Source of the DNA: an uncultured Bryobacterales bacterium
GTDB taxonomy: Bacteria > Acidobacteriota > Terriglobia > Bryobacterales > Bryobacteraceae
NCBI GenBank assembly: GCA_937959285.1
Contig: CALGAR010000040.1
Span: 1-31,456 of the forward strand
Direction of reading: 5' to 3'
Length of the DNA: 31,456 nucleotides
The notes under the pieces were generated by a model. The model was given only the letters and a program-made list of their open reading frames with translations, made no database searches and was not told the origin of the DNA. Every line of letters begins with the position of its first letter. Position 1 is the first letter of the stretch. The position numbers were made by a program, and so were the translations under genes. Of this stretch, positions 24,857-31,456 are shown one piece after another.

Positions 24857-25059
24857 GTGAGACGTTAACGTTCACTTGCAGCATCTGCGGGGGGGAATCC
24901 ACACAAATCTGTGTGAACTGCACGAAGGACGCCTGTTCGCTGCATCTGTGCCAGCGCTGCAAGCGGTGTAGCGATTGCTGCGAGTGCGAAATTCCGCTGG
25001 AAGAGCCGGCAGCGGCCGAAACGGCGGAAGCTCAGCCTCAGACGACATCTGAAGAATGA
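24853..25059 (+). CDS. Cysteine-rich mini-protein, putative zinc-binding
   Basis: A 68-residue protein with 11 cysteines and one histidine within residues 9-45: C9, C12, C20, C23, C28, H31, C33, C36, C39, C42, C43 and C45. The CxxC pairs and the spacing look like two zinc knuckles or a B-box/treble-clef-like fold. The tail (46-68) is acidic and Ala/Thr/Glu-rich, probably disordered. I see no signal peptide, so it is likely cytoplasmic, unlike its upstream neighbour. It overlaps both neighbours by ATGA (24853 and 25056), which makes translation coupling likely and argues strongly that this small frame is a real gene. I do not recognise a named family. It could be a zinc-dependent partner or adaptor for the deacetylase. 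Confidence 0.75.
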   Translation: MSETLTFTCSICGGESTQICVNCTKDACSLHLCQRCKRCSDCCECEIPLEEPAAAETAEAQPQTTSEE

Positions 25060-25838
25060 AGAAGCATATCCTGTTAATTCACGCCCATCCCGACGACGCG
25101 GAAATCCTGGCCGGCGGAACGCTGGCGTTGCTCGCCAGGAAGGGGCACCAGATAACGATCGCCACGATGACCGCCGGCGACTGCGGATCGGCAGATCATG
25201 ACCCGGAGGAAATCTCCGCGATCCGGCAGGAGGAAGCCCGGCGCGCGGCGGCGATGATCGGCGCCTCCTATGAATGGCTCGGATTTTACGATCTGGCGAT
25301 CTTCAACGACGACCCATCGAGGAGAAGGGTCACTGCCGCGCTGCGGCGGATTCGCCCGGACATCATCCTGACTGCCGCGCCTGTAGACTATCATTGCGAC
25401 CACGAGGCAACGAGCGCCCTTGTGAGAGATGCCTGCTTCGCCGCGCCTGCCCGGAACTATTCCACGGCAGAGTTTGGAAACCTGGAGCGGCTGTCATCCA
25501 TCCCTCATCTGTATTTCCTGGATCCGGATGGCGGCGTCACGCGGGATGGCTGCCCGGTGATTCCGGACTTCGTTGTGAACGTCGCCTCCACGTTCGAGAT
25601 AAAGAAGGCGATGTTGGCGAGCCACGAAAGCCAGCGCGAGTGGCTGCGAAAGCATCATGGCATGGATGACTATCTCGAGACCATGGAGAAGTGGACGCGG
25701 GCACGGGGAAAATCGGCGGGAATCGAACTGGGCGAAGGATTCCGCCAGTACTTAGGGCACCCCTACCCGGAGTCGCCCCTCTTGCAGGAACTGCTAGGTC
25801 CGGAACTGGTGGTTGACCTAAAACCCGCGAAAAGCTGA
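25056..25838 (+). CDS. PIG-L/LmbE-family N-acetylglucosamine-type deacetylase
   Basis: A protein of 260 residues. The zinc-site motif AHPDDAE (residues 10-16) and the later HCDHEAT (113-119, with H116 the probable third ligand) identify the LmbE/PIG-L metallo-deacetylase family. Members remove N-acetyl from glycoconjugates such as GlcNAc-inositol (MshB), GlcNAc-malate (BshB) or GlcNAc-PI. BshB is tempting because bshA lies 7 kb away on the opposite strand, but acidobacterial genomes carry many paralogues and the substrate is not shown. The protein lacks a signal peptide, consistent with cytoplasmic action. Its start overlaps the mini-protein stop by ATGA. A secreted protein follows after 36 bp. 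Confidence 0.88.
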   Translation: MKKHILLIHAHPDDAEILAGGTLALLARKGHQITIATMTAGDCGSADHDPEEISAIRQEEARRAAAMIGASYEWLGFYDLAIFNDDPSRRRVTAALRRIRPDIILTAAPVDYHCDHEATSALVRDACFAAPARNYSTAEFGNLERLSSIPHLYFLDPDGGVTRDGCPVIPDFVVNVASTFEIKKAMLASHESQREWLRKHHGMDDYLETMEKWTRARGKSAGIELGEGFRQYLGHPYPESPLLQELLGPELVVDLKPAKS

Positions 25839-25874
25839 TCGGAGGACGGGCTTCGAGGATGGATTGTTGAGGAA

Positions 25875-26693
25875 ATGATGATGCTCCGCCCGGTTTGCGC
25901 GGCCCTCGTGGCCGCCTCTGTACTGCTCGCGCAGAATAATCCGTTTGATCGTGCTCCCGCTGGCGTCGAGGAGGCGCTGCGGGAGCGTGTCCGCAAGTTC
26001 TACCAGGCGCATGTCGACGGCAAGTTCCGGCTTGCCGACGAGATGGTGGCAGAGGACAGCAAGGACGAGTTCTTCGCGGCTGAGAAGGTCAGATACTACA
26101 GCTTTGAGATTGCCCAGATTCACTTCGAGGAGAACTACACCAAAGCGCGGGTGCTGACGCTGGCCGAGACGGATGTCTTGATGCTCAATAATCGTGTGCG
26201 CATCAAGGCGCCGCTCACCACGCTATGGAAGCTTGAGAACGGTCAGTGGTACTGGTATCTGCTGAAGCGAACCGACGGATACGTGGATACGCCGTTCGGG
26301 CGTGTGGCGGCATCGCAGGCAGAGAGGCCGGGTGCGCCGCCGCCCGGTCCACCGGCGATCAAAATGCCCGATGTCGATTCCTTGAAGACGATGGTCAAGG
26401 CAGACAAAACATCAGTTTCTCTGCAGGCCGCTGGAGAATCGAGCGACGCCGTGACTATCAAAAACAGCATGCCCGGTCAGATCGGTTTGCGACTGGAACA
26501 GGTGCAGATGCCCGGTTTGTCGGTCAAATTGGACAAGACCGAAATCGGGGCGGGTCAATCGGCGCGTGTCGAATTCTCGTTCAAGCCCGAAAACGGCACT
26601 CCTCGGGGACCTCTTACGGTGCGGGTGATCACTACGCCGGGTGATATCGAAATCCCCATTCAGGTCAACTTCGTCGGGGCTGCGCAGCGGTAA
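25875..26693 (+). CDS. Secreted protein with an N-terminal unknown domain and a C-terminal beta-sandwich
   Basis: A protein of 272 residues that I do not recognise as a named family. The N-terminus MMMLRPVCAALVAASVLLAQ is a signal peptide. Residues about 30-140 look like an NTF2/SnoaL-type or similar alpha+beta domain (RKFYQAHVDGKFRLADEMV, then WKLENGQWYWYL), followed by a Pro-rich linker (GAPPPGPPA). Residues about 175-272 are beta-rich with VTIKNSMPGQIGLRLEQ and RVEFSFKPENGTPRG, resembling DUF1573/Ig-like modules. Three consecutive ATGs are possible. GAGG (25869-25872) is 5 nt before the second and 8 nt before the third, so the true start is probably 25878 or 25881. It lies 36 bp after the deacetylase and is probably in its operon. 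Confidence 0.7.
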   Translation: MMMLRPVCAALVAASVLLAQNNPFDRAPAGVEEALRERVRKFYQAHVDGKFRLADEMVAEDSKDEFFAAEKVRYYSFEIAQIHFEENYTKARVLTLAETDVLMLNNRVRIKAPLTTLWKLENGQWYWYLLKRTDGYVDTPFGRVAASQAERPGAPPPGPPAIKMPDVDSLKTMVKADKTSVSLQAAGESSDAVTIKNSMPGQIGLRLEQVQMPGLSVKLDKTEIGAGQSARVEFSFKPENGTPRGPLTVRVITTPGDIEIPIQVNFVGAAQR

Positions 26694-26729
26694 TTTCTTT
26701 GGCCCCCGACATGCAAGTTCATCCTCTCC

Positions 26730-26737
26730 GGAGGTGA
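26730..26737 (+). promoter_or_regulatory. Full-length Shine-Dalgarno deciding a TTG start
   Basis: GGAGGTGA is a complete match to the anti-SD complement and lies 4 nt before TTG 26742. No ATG or GTG lies in a better position, so the TTG is taken as the start of the next gene. Confidence 0.75.
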
Positions 26738-26741
26738 ACTT

Positions 26742-27263
26742 TTGATCACGAACACAAACTCCACTTCCCGGCCGAGCCTCTTCCACGTGCTTTCAAGCGG
26801 CCTTGGCATGGACCGGAACACCAAGATTCGCAATAGTTTCAAAGATCATCTGGAGCCGGCAGCCGCTTCGGGATACCGGGACTCCGGACGGGACGCCACA
26901 AGCAGCCGAATCTGGAATCGCCCCAGGCTGGAGGATCAACGCCAATTTTTTGTCACTGCGCCAAGAACTGAGCCGAAGAAAAGCTCGGACGAGGCGTCCG
27001 CTGCATCCAGTCCCCTGGACCCCAAGGAGGTTCTGTCGGAAGCCTTGCGGCAGGCAGGCATTGATCCCGAGAGCATCGGGCTGACTACCTGGAGTGAAAC
27101 GGTGACGTATCCTGGAGGCCCGATCCTTCCGGCGGGATACTATATCAACAATTTCATCACCGCTGATCTCGGTCCCAAGGGGAAGTTTGATTTCAACGCG
27201 GACCTGATGCTGAGAAACCCTCGTGTGACGGTGAACGAGATCCGAGAAATTCTGCAGTCGTAG
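26742..27263 (+). CDS. Unrecognised protein, TTG start
   Basis: A protein of 173 residues that I cannot assign to a family. The first half (to about 95) is polar, Ser/Arg/Asp-rich and probably disordered. The second half looks folded: PKEVLSEALRQAGIDPESIG is helical and amphipathic, followed by a beta-like TWSETVTYPGGPILPAG with YYINNFITADLGPKGK, and it ends VTVNEIREILQS. There is no signal peptide. It may be a small adaptor or scaffold. The start TTG is supported by a complete Shine-Dalgarno. It lies 48 bp after the secreted protein and ends in a GC-rich hairpin that overlaps its stop codon. Confidence 0.65.
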   Translation: MITNTNSTSRPSLFHVLSSGLGMDRNTKIRNSFKDHLEPAAASGYRDSGRDATSSRIWNRPRLEDQRQFFVTAPRTEPKKSSDEASAASSPLDPKEVLSEALRQAGIDPESIGLTTWSETVTYPGGPILPAGYYINNFITADLGPKGKFDFNADLMLRNPRVTVNEIREILQS

Positions 27264-27283
27264 GGGCGGAGACAACCGCCCCT
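27262..27283. terminator. GC-rich hairpin overlapping the stop codon
   Basis: AGGGGCGG and CCGCCCCT form an 8-bp stem with a 6-nt loop (AGACAA). The first arm starts in the TAG stop of the upstream gene. It lies between convergent genes (stops at 27263 and 27310). There is no T-run after it, so it may act as a weak or factor-dependent terminator. Confidence 0.55.
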
Positions 27284-27309
27284 TCCAAAATTCGCTTCAC
27301 ACACGGAAA

Positions 27310-27828
27310 TCAGTAGCTGACGCCCAGCTTCTCGGCAATCGCCTTGAGGAGCTTCCGGTCTTGCGACCCAAAGCCACCTTCGGAAATTTCCTCATAAAGG
27401 TCGAGATTTTTGACAATGACCGCTCCCCCGAAGGCGAAATCCAGCTCTTCTCTGGGATCAAGAGGACGAAGCGGAACCTGAATTTCAGGCAGGATCACCG
27501 GAATTTCATCCGCTGCGACCGGCTCTGTTGGCGGAATATTCAGCTCCGCGGCATCCTCCTTCAGAAGGATCAGTTGGTCGATGACCGGCTTGCGGTCGGG
27601 GCCGATCGCGGGCGTGACTCCATCCGCTTTGGTGACGAGAGCATGGGAATACGTGATGTACCGGTTGGCGCTGTTTGCAGCGGCAGGATCAAACCAGTGT
27701 TTTCTGGGCTTGTAGGGCTTGTAGGGAGGAGCCTCCTCTCCGGTTGCCCGCTTGTACTCTTCCCGGGTTCGGTAATAGGGGAAGAGGTACAGTTCCTGGA
27801 TTGGATACGTTGGGAATTGGGGAATCAT
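27310..27828 (-). CDS. Unrecognised 172-residue protein with Tyr/Pro-rich N-terminus
   Basis: A protein of 172 residues from ATG 27828. It has no signal peptide or membrane segment. The N-terminal third is Tyr/Pro-rich (FPTYPIQELYLFPYYRT, then YKPYKPRKHWFDP). The YKPYKP is encoded by a 9-nt tandem repeat. The middle has a Pro/Glu-rich stretch (PPTEPVAADEIPVILPEIQVP), and the C-terminus looks helical (RKLLKAIAEKLGVSY). I do not recognise a family. A longer frame reaches 27876, but ATG 27828 has GAGGTGA 2 nt upstream, while the upstream extension lacks an SD. It follows the large secreted protein on the same strand (147 bp gap with a hairpin), so it probably has its own promoter. Confidence 0.65.
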   Translation of the reverse strand: MIPQFPTYPIQELYLFPYYRTREEYKRATGEEAPPYKPYKPRKHWFDPAAANSANRYITYSHALVTKADGVTPAIGPDRKPVIDQLILLKEDAAELNIPPTEPVAADEIPVILPEIQVPLRPLDPREELDFAFGGAVIVKNLDLYEEISEGGFGSQDRKLLKAIAEKLGVSY

Positions 27829-27940
27829 ATTCACCTCGCCCCAAAAATAGAACAGCAGGCACACGTAACCGCTCAAAAAGCATTTCTATGCATTGATAAA
27901 ACGAGAGAAAAAGATTCGGGGAAATGGTGAATGGCGGGAA

Positions 27941-27966
27941 GGGCCGGCGCTTATATGAGCCGGCCC
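27941..27966 (-). terminator. Hairpin after the 1150-residue secreted protein gene
   Basis: A perfect 8-bp stem (GGGCCGGC / GCCGGCCC) with a 10-nt loop starts 10 bp after the stop codon at 27976, on the minus strand. It is placed like a terminator. A TTTTT tract comes only about 30 nt later, so it is not a classical intrinsic terminator. Confidence 0.55.
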
Positions 27967-27975
27967 CAGACCGAT

Positions 27976-30900
27976 CTACCGTATCGCTGCGATTGCCGAG
28001 GGATTGCTGAACAGCAGATCAGGGTTCTGATCCTCCCGGATCGCAACGACGAATGGCACGTCGCTTCCGGCCGGAGTGTCACTCGGCACTTCGAAGGTGA
28101 CGACGTAGACACCGATCATGTTCTCGGCATACTCCGCTGAGATCACACGCGTCCCCGCGTGATTGACGCCGACCACGATATTCGCCAGCACGTTCTGGCC
28201 ACCAGTTCCGGCGTGATTGGTGCCGGCAGCCGGGGCAGTTGCTCCAAGACCGGTGACGTACGCCTTGAGAATCTCACCCCTCTCAGCGGGGTTCTCGGGC
28301 GTCACGTAGCTGCCATCGGCCTTCGTAAGGACGGCGTAGATCCGGTTGCCCGGTCCGGCCGTCTGGAAGATGCCCGGCGAATAGGCGGAGACGGTGACAT
28401 CATCGACGGTTGTGGATGCTTCCCCAGCCCGTATGGTCACAGACGTCTGCCCGGGCGCAACCTCGAACGGAACCTGGAACGTGATCGACTCCTGCCCGTC
28501 GATGTTGGAAATCGCGTAGATCGGAGCAAAAATTCCGCCGATCTGAAGCGTCACGCCGTTCAGCTCCAGGGGCCAGGGGCCGAGAGCGGAAGGAGCGACA
28601 ATGGATCCGTTCAAACCCGGCGCAATGTTGCTTACCAGGACGCGGGCTAGCGCTCCAGGGGCGAGCCCTTGCTGGAAGCCTGCAGCGTTATAGAAGCTCA
28701 AGGCAGTAAAGACGGGGCCCGGTGGCGTCACTGTCAGTGAAAAGTCGGCGGTGAGGTTTCCGAGAGTAGCTCGCACTACGACCGGTCCTGGAACAGTACC
28801 AGCTTTCACTGTCACCGCAGCAATGCCTTCCTGGTTCGTGCGAGCGCTCGTCGCACTCAGGAACGCGACGCCCGTCGTCACCGCGAACGTTACCTCGGCA
28901 TTCGCCACAGGCGCCCCGTTCGCATCCGTTACCTGAACGCCAACCGGCTTCGGGAAGTCCGTGTCGACCATCGCAGTCTGCGGCTCGCTGCCTGGGATCT
29001 TCGTGAAGCCATTTAACTGAAGATTCGCTGTGAGGTTGAATAGAAACTCGGCGCTGCCCGACCGGACGCGAACCTGGAAGGGCCCCGAGAAGGCGCCGAT
29101 CGTTACGCGCGTATCCACATTGCCGATCGAGTTGGACTTGCTGCTGGTGTTGCTCAGCGTACCCGCATTGGACGGAATGAGCTCCCACGTCGCCGTCGTA
29201 TTCGGCAGCGGGTTTCCGACTGCGTCCTGAATCTGAGCGATCAGTGGAATAACCTGTCCCGGATTCCCGCTGGCATTGTTCCCCTGTTGCGGCACGATCT
29301 GCGCTGCCTGACCCGGCGCCAGATTCAGACGGATGGGGCCAAGCGAGCTTTGTCCACCAATGGTCACCCGGATCTGCCCTTCTCCCGGCTTTCCGTAGAG
29401 CTGAAGATCGCACGTAGCGATTCCCTGGGCGTTCGTCAAAGGAGCGTTCGCACATCTGGCGGCCGGACCAACCGCTGGATCCTGCAAGTTTTCAATTTCG
29501 ATGCCGACATTCGGTATCGGGACTTGCCCGAACAGCGTCGTGGTCACAAAGACTTCAATCGCGCCGCTCAACTGCTGACCCACCTGCGCATTGATAACCG
29601 GCGGCGCTCCGGTGGGCTTCACCAAACGCGCATCGAAACCTGCAGGAACTCCGCCGGGTGGATTAGCCAGGGTAGTGACATAAAAGGTAGCGCTGCCCGA
29701 CGATGTAGACGCAGTAATCTGCGATGTTTCAAACGGAACGCCTGGTGCAACGAAAGTTGAGCCGAACACCTTGAACTCCGCCAGCCCCTGAGCGTTCGTC
29801 AGGGTCGTATCGGACGTTGCGCGCGTGACTGTACCGCTCGTAATGGACCACTTTACCGGCACGCCGACGGCGGGCTGTCCTGCCGCATCCCTTACGATCA
29901 CAACCAAAGGAAAGGGAGCTTCCGTCGAGATTTGTAGCACCTGACCGTTCCCGGAATAAACAGCAGGGGCATTGGGAGCGGGGCCACCGCCGCCAGGTCC
30001 CGGGTTTTGAGTGACATTAATCGTGAAATCCGCGGAGAGTTTTCCGCCCACGGAGGCATTGACGGTAAAGGAGCCAGAAGTTGACGGTACTTTGACTAGA
30101 GTGCCCGCATATCCGTCCGGATTTGTAGTGAGGTTACTGGGCTCGATGACGGCGCCGGAAGCAGTGGTCGAGAACACTACGTTGACGTTCCGGAGAGGCT
30201 GTCCGTTCGACGCGAGCACGCGGACCAGAAGAGGAAGCGAATTATCGCCGGGGGCAACGTTCTGCTGATCGTTGTACTTCAGCACGGAAGCAGGCTGCCC
30301 GGTAGCAGGATTGACAAAATGGCTGCCAAAAGCCAGAGGCGCTCCAAAATAATCAATCCGGCTCATAACCGAGTCCGAATTCAAATCCACGCGCACAATT
30401 TCATTGGGCAGCACGAGATACATATTTCGGGCGCGCGGAAGCTCGTCCGTCAGAATGATTCCCTGGACATTTTCGAAGGCGTCATTCTCGCCGAAGAGAG
30501 CGGGCGTGGCAAGGCCGCCGTCAGGGGGAATGGAATAGATTGTGCCGCTCTCATTCGAGATGGCATAAACCCGATCATCTCCTGCCACAACCACTTCCTT
30601 GAACGTACTACTATTGGTTGTCCAGGATGCGCCCATCTGAGAGCGTGTTTCCAAATTGAACACCAGCAGCGGCGTCCCACTCGAAGTAATCGCGTTCAGC
30701 GCGTACCCTCGTTTTCCATTCACCGAAAAAGAAAGTCTGCCCGGCTGACCGTTTGTGGAAATATTGCCGCGGATTTTCATCGCCGCGCCGTCGATTTCGT
30801 AAACGACGTCCGGCGCGCTGACATAGACGACGTCATTAGGCGCGACGCTAACTCCGGTCGGCTGTTCCGAAAACTGTAAAGTTTTTCCAACCAGCGTCAG

Positions 30901-31428
30901 TGTGTTCAGGTCAATGGCCAAAAGGCTCTTTGTCGGGGCGCTGAGGACGTAAGCACGACGGCCGTTTTTGGAGATCGCAACGTCAGTTGGGCTGCCGAGG
31001 TTCAACTGACCCGGAGGATTTATTTCTTTATCCGTGCTCGTATCAAAGAATCGCAGCTTGCCTGCTAATACCAGCAGCCGGCTGCCGTCGGGAGTCATCC
31101 AGGCGCCCGTGGCAGTTCCCAGATCGAAACTGGCAAGCTCACCAACGAACTCTTTATTCACCACGACAAGAGTTCTCGTCGACGAGTCGCTAACAACGTA
31201 GATCTTCTCCCCGTCCGGTCTGGGAATCACCTTGATGATATTCGGCGCCGCCACATAAGAGCGGTAAAACGTGAGAGGATCAGCCAGAAACTTGACGACT
31301 CCTCCCGAAGCATCTCCTGTCGCAACGAAGAGCTGGCGGGAGGGATTCGGAATCTGCCCGAAAGCGAAGCTAACTGCCACAGCCGATAACAAGGCGAATC
31401 CGACAAATCGGGATAAGTACTTTCTCAT
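27976..31428 (-). CDS. Large secreted protein: beta-propeller, Ig-like repeats, Solibacter-type C-terminal domain
   Basis: A protein of 1150 residues. A signal peptide (1-25, ending FAFGQ) is followed by a YVTN-like beta-propeller region (about 30-375, with repeats such as AISKNGRRAYVLSAPTKSLL and SVNGKRGYALNA). Several Ig-like domains of the Big_1 type follow from about 385 to 920. They share N-A-Q-G-x-A or similar (TNAQGLAEFKV, TNAQGIATCDLQ, TNQEGIAAVTVKAG) and include a Gly/Pro linker (NPGPGGGGPAPNAP). The C-terminal 225 residues match the Solibacter C-terminal domain (TIGR03437): YNAAGFQQGLAPGALARVL, SPGIFQTAG, EILKAYVTGLGA and GVYVVTFEVPSDTPAG. This is probably an exported surface or matrix protein with an adhesion or binding role. 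The start ATG is preceded by AGGAG 12-13 nt upstream. The other Solibacter-domain protein is at 21328. Confidence 0.88.
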   Translation of the reverse strand: MRKYLSRFVGFALLSAVAVSFAFGQIPNPSRQLFVATGDASGGVVKFLADPLTFYRSYVAAPNIIKVIPRPDGEKIYVVSDSSTRTLVVVNKEFVGELASFDLGTATGAWMTPDGSRLLVLAGKLRFFDTSTDKEINPPGQLNLGSPTDVAISKNGRRAYVLSAPTKSLLAIDLNTLTLVGKTLQFSEQPTGVSVAPNDVVYVSAPDVVYEIDGAAMKIRGNISTNGQPGRLSFSVNGKRGYALNAITSSGTPLLVFNLETRSQMGASWTTNSSTFKEVVVAGDDRVYAISNESGTIYSIPPDGGLATPALFGENDAFENVQGIILTDELPRARNMYLVLPNEIVRVDLNSDSVMSRIDYFGAPLAFGSHFVNPATGQPASVLKYNDQQNVAPGDNSLPLLVRVLASNGQPLRNVNVVFSTTASGAVIEPSNLTTNPDGYAGTLVKVPSTSGSFTVNASVGGKLSADFTINVTQNPGPGGGGPAPNAPAVYSGNGQVLQISTEAPFPLVVIVRDAAGQPAVGVPVKWSITSGTVTRATSDTTLTNAQGLAEFKVFGSTFVAPGVPFETSQITASTSSGSATFYVTTLANPPGGVPAGFDARLVKPTGAPPVINAQVGQQLSGAIEVFVTTTLFGQVPIPNVGIEIENLQDPAVGPAARCANAPLTNAQGIATCDLQLYGKPGEGQIRVTIGGQSSLGPIRLNLAPGQAAQIVPQQGNNASGNPGQVIPLIAQIQDAVGNPLPNTTATWELIPSNAGTLSNTSSKSNSIGNVDTRVTIGAFSGPFQVRVRSGSAEFLFNLTANLQLNGFTKIPGSEPQTAMVDTDFPKPVGVQVTDANGAPVANAEVTFAVTTGVAFLSATSARTNQEGIAAVTVKAGTVPGPVVVRATLGNLTADFSLTVTPPGPVFTALSFYNAAGFQQGLAPGALARVLVSNIAPGLNGSIVAPSALGPWPLELNGVTLQIGGIFAPIYAISNIDGQESITFQVPFEVAPGQTSVTIRAGEASTTVDDVTVSAYSPGIFQTAGPGNRIYAVLTKADGSYVTPENPAERGEILKAYVTGLGATAPAAGTNHAGTGGQNVLANIVVGVNHAGTRVISAEYAENMIGVYVVTFEVPSDTPAGSDVPFVVAIREDQNPDLLFSNPSAIAAIR

Positions 31429-31456
31429 TCGGTAGATACTCTCCTGATGAAACGGG

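Noticed and set aside
27711..27735. Tandem GGCTTGTAG repeat
   Set aside because: It simply encodes the YKPYKP segment of the protein at 27828-27310, so it is not an independent element.
28688..29455. Frame of 255 codons within the large secreted protein
   Set aside because: It is a same-strand, different-frame shadow of the Ig-like region with Ser/Arg/Gly-biased composition.
1..31456. CRISPR array, tRNA/rRNA gene, insertion sequence, prophage or defence operon
   Set aside because: I looked for regularly spaced repeats, cloverleaf-like sequences, transposase or integrase motifs and nuclease/toxin families, and found none. This cannot exclude very divergent types.

Overview
The window looks like a chromosomal segment of an Acidobacteriota member of the Solibacter/Bryobacter type. 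The evidence is two very large Oar-like outer-membrane proteins (carboxypeptidase-regulatory domain plus TonB-type plug and barrel), two secreted proteins ending in the Solibacter-type C-terminal domain (TIGR03437-like), a PEP-CTERM protein, bacillithiol synthesis (bshA), and moderately high GC. I see no tRNA, rRNA, CRISPR array, transposase, integrase or phage structural gene. The taxonomic call is inferred from protein families, not from a marker gene.

Layout: (1) 1-7149: the 3' end of an SDR oxidoreductase; then, on the minus strand, an Oar-like protein and an AI-2E-family permease; then, divergently, a YfhO-like membrane protein. (2) 7245-15549: a second Oar-like protein meets, at a shared hairpin, a carbohydrate block made of a Tat-exported Asp-box (sialidase-like) propeller and a Tat-exported Gfo/Idh/MocA oxidoreductase fused to a DUF1080 (3-keto-glycoside hydrolase/lyase type) domain. 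A D-xylonate dehydratase-like IlvD/Edd enzyme is transcribed divergently. (3) 15621-17366: a YkgJ-type cysteine-cluster protein whose true N-terminus is unresolved, an odd 333-bp intergenic stretch, and a PEP-CTERM protein. (4) 23265-17424, minus strand: a BNR-propeller/Solibacter C-terminal protein, an apparently exported SAM methyltransferase, then a tightly coupled trio of orphan histidine kinase, propeller lipoprotein and bshA joined by ATGA overlaps. (5) 23434-27263, plus strand: a FecR-domain protein, then a coupled trio (secreted helical protein, 11-cysteine mini-protein, PIG-L deacetylase), a secreted two-part protein and an unrecognised protein. (6) 31428-27310, minus strand: a 1150-residue propeller/Ig-like/Solibacter C-terminal protein followed by an unrecognised 172-residue protein.

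How they fit together: most genes encode envelope or exported proteins, as expected of a soil heterotroph that takes up and processes polymers. The most coherent functional unit is the 10.8-15.5 kb block, which suggests oxidative cleavage of glycosides outside the cytoplasm together with sugar-acid dehydration inside it. Two translationally coupled trios (20694-17424 and 24293-25838) pair well-known enzymes, BshA and a PIG-L deacetylase, with partners of unknown role. They are the best places to look for an undescribed system. No gene here is a clear defence or mobile system.
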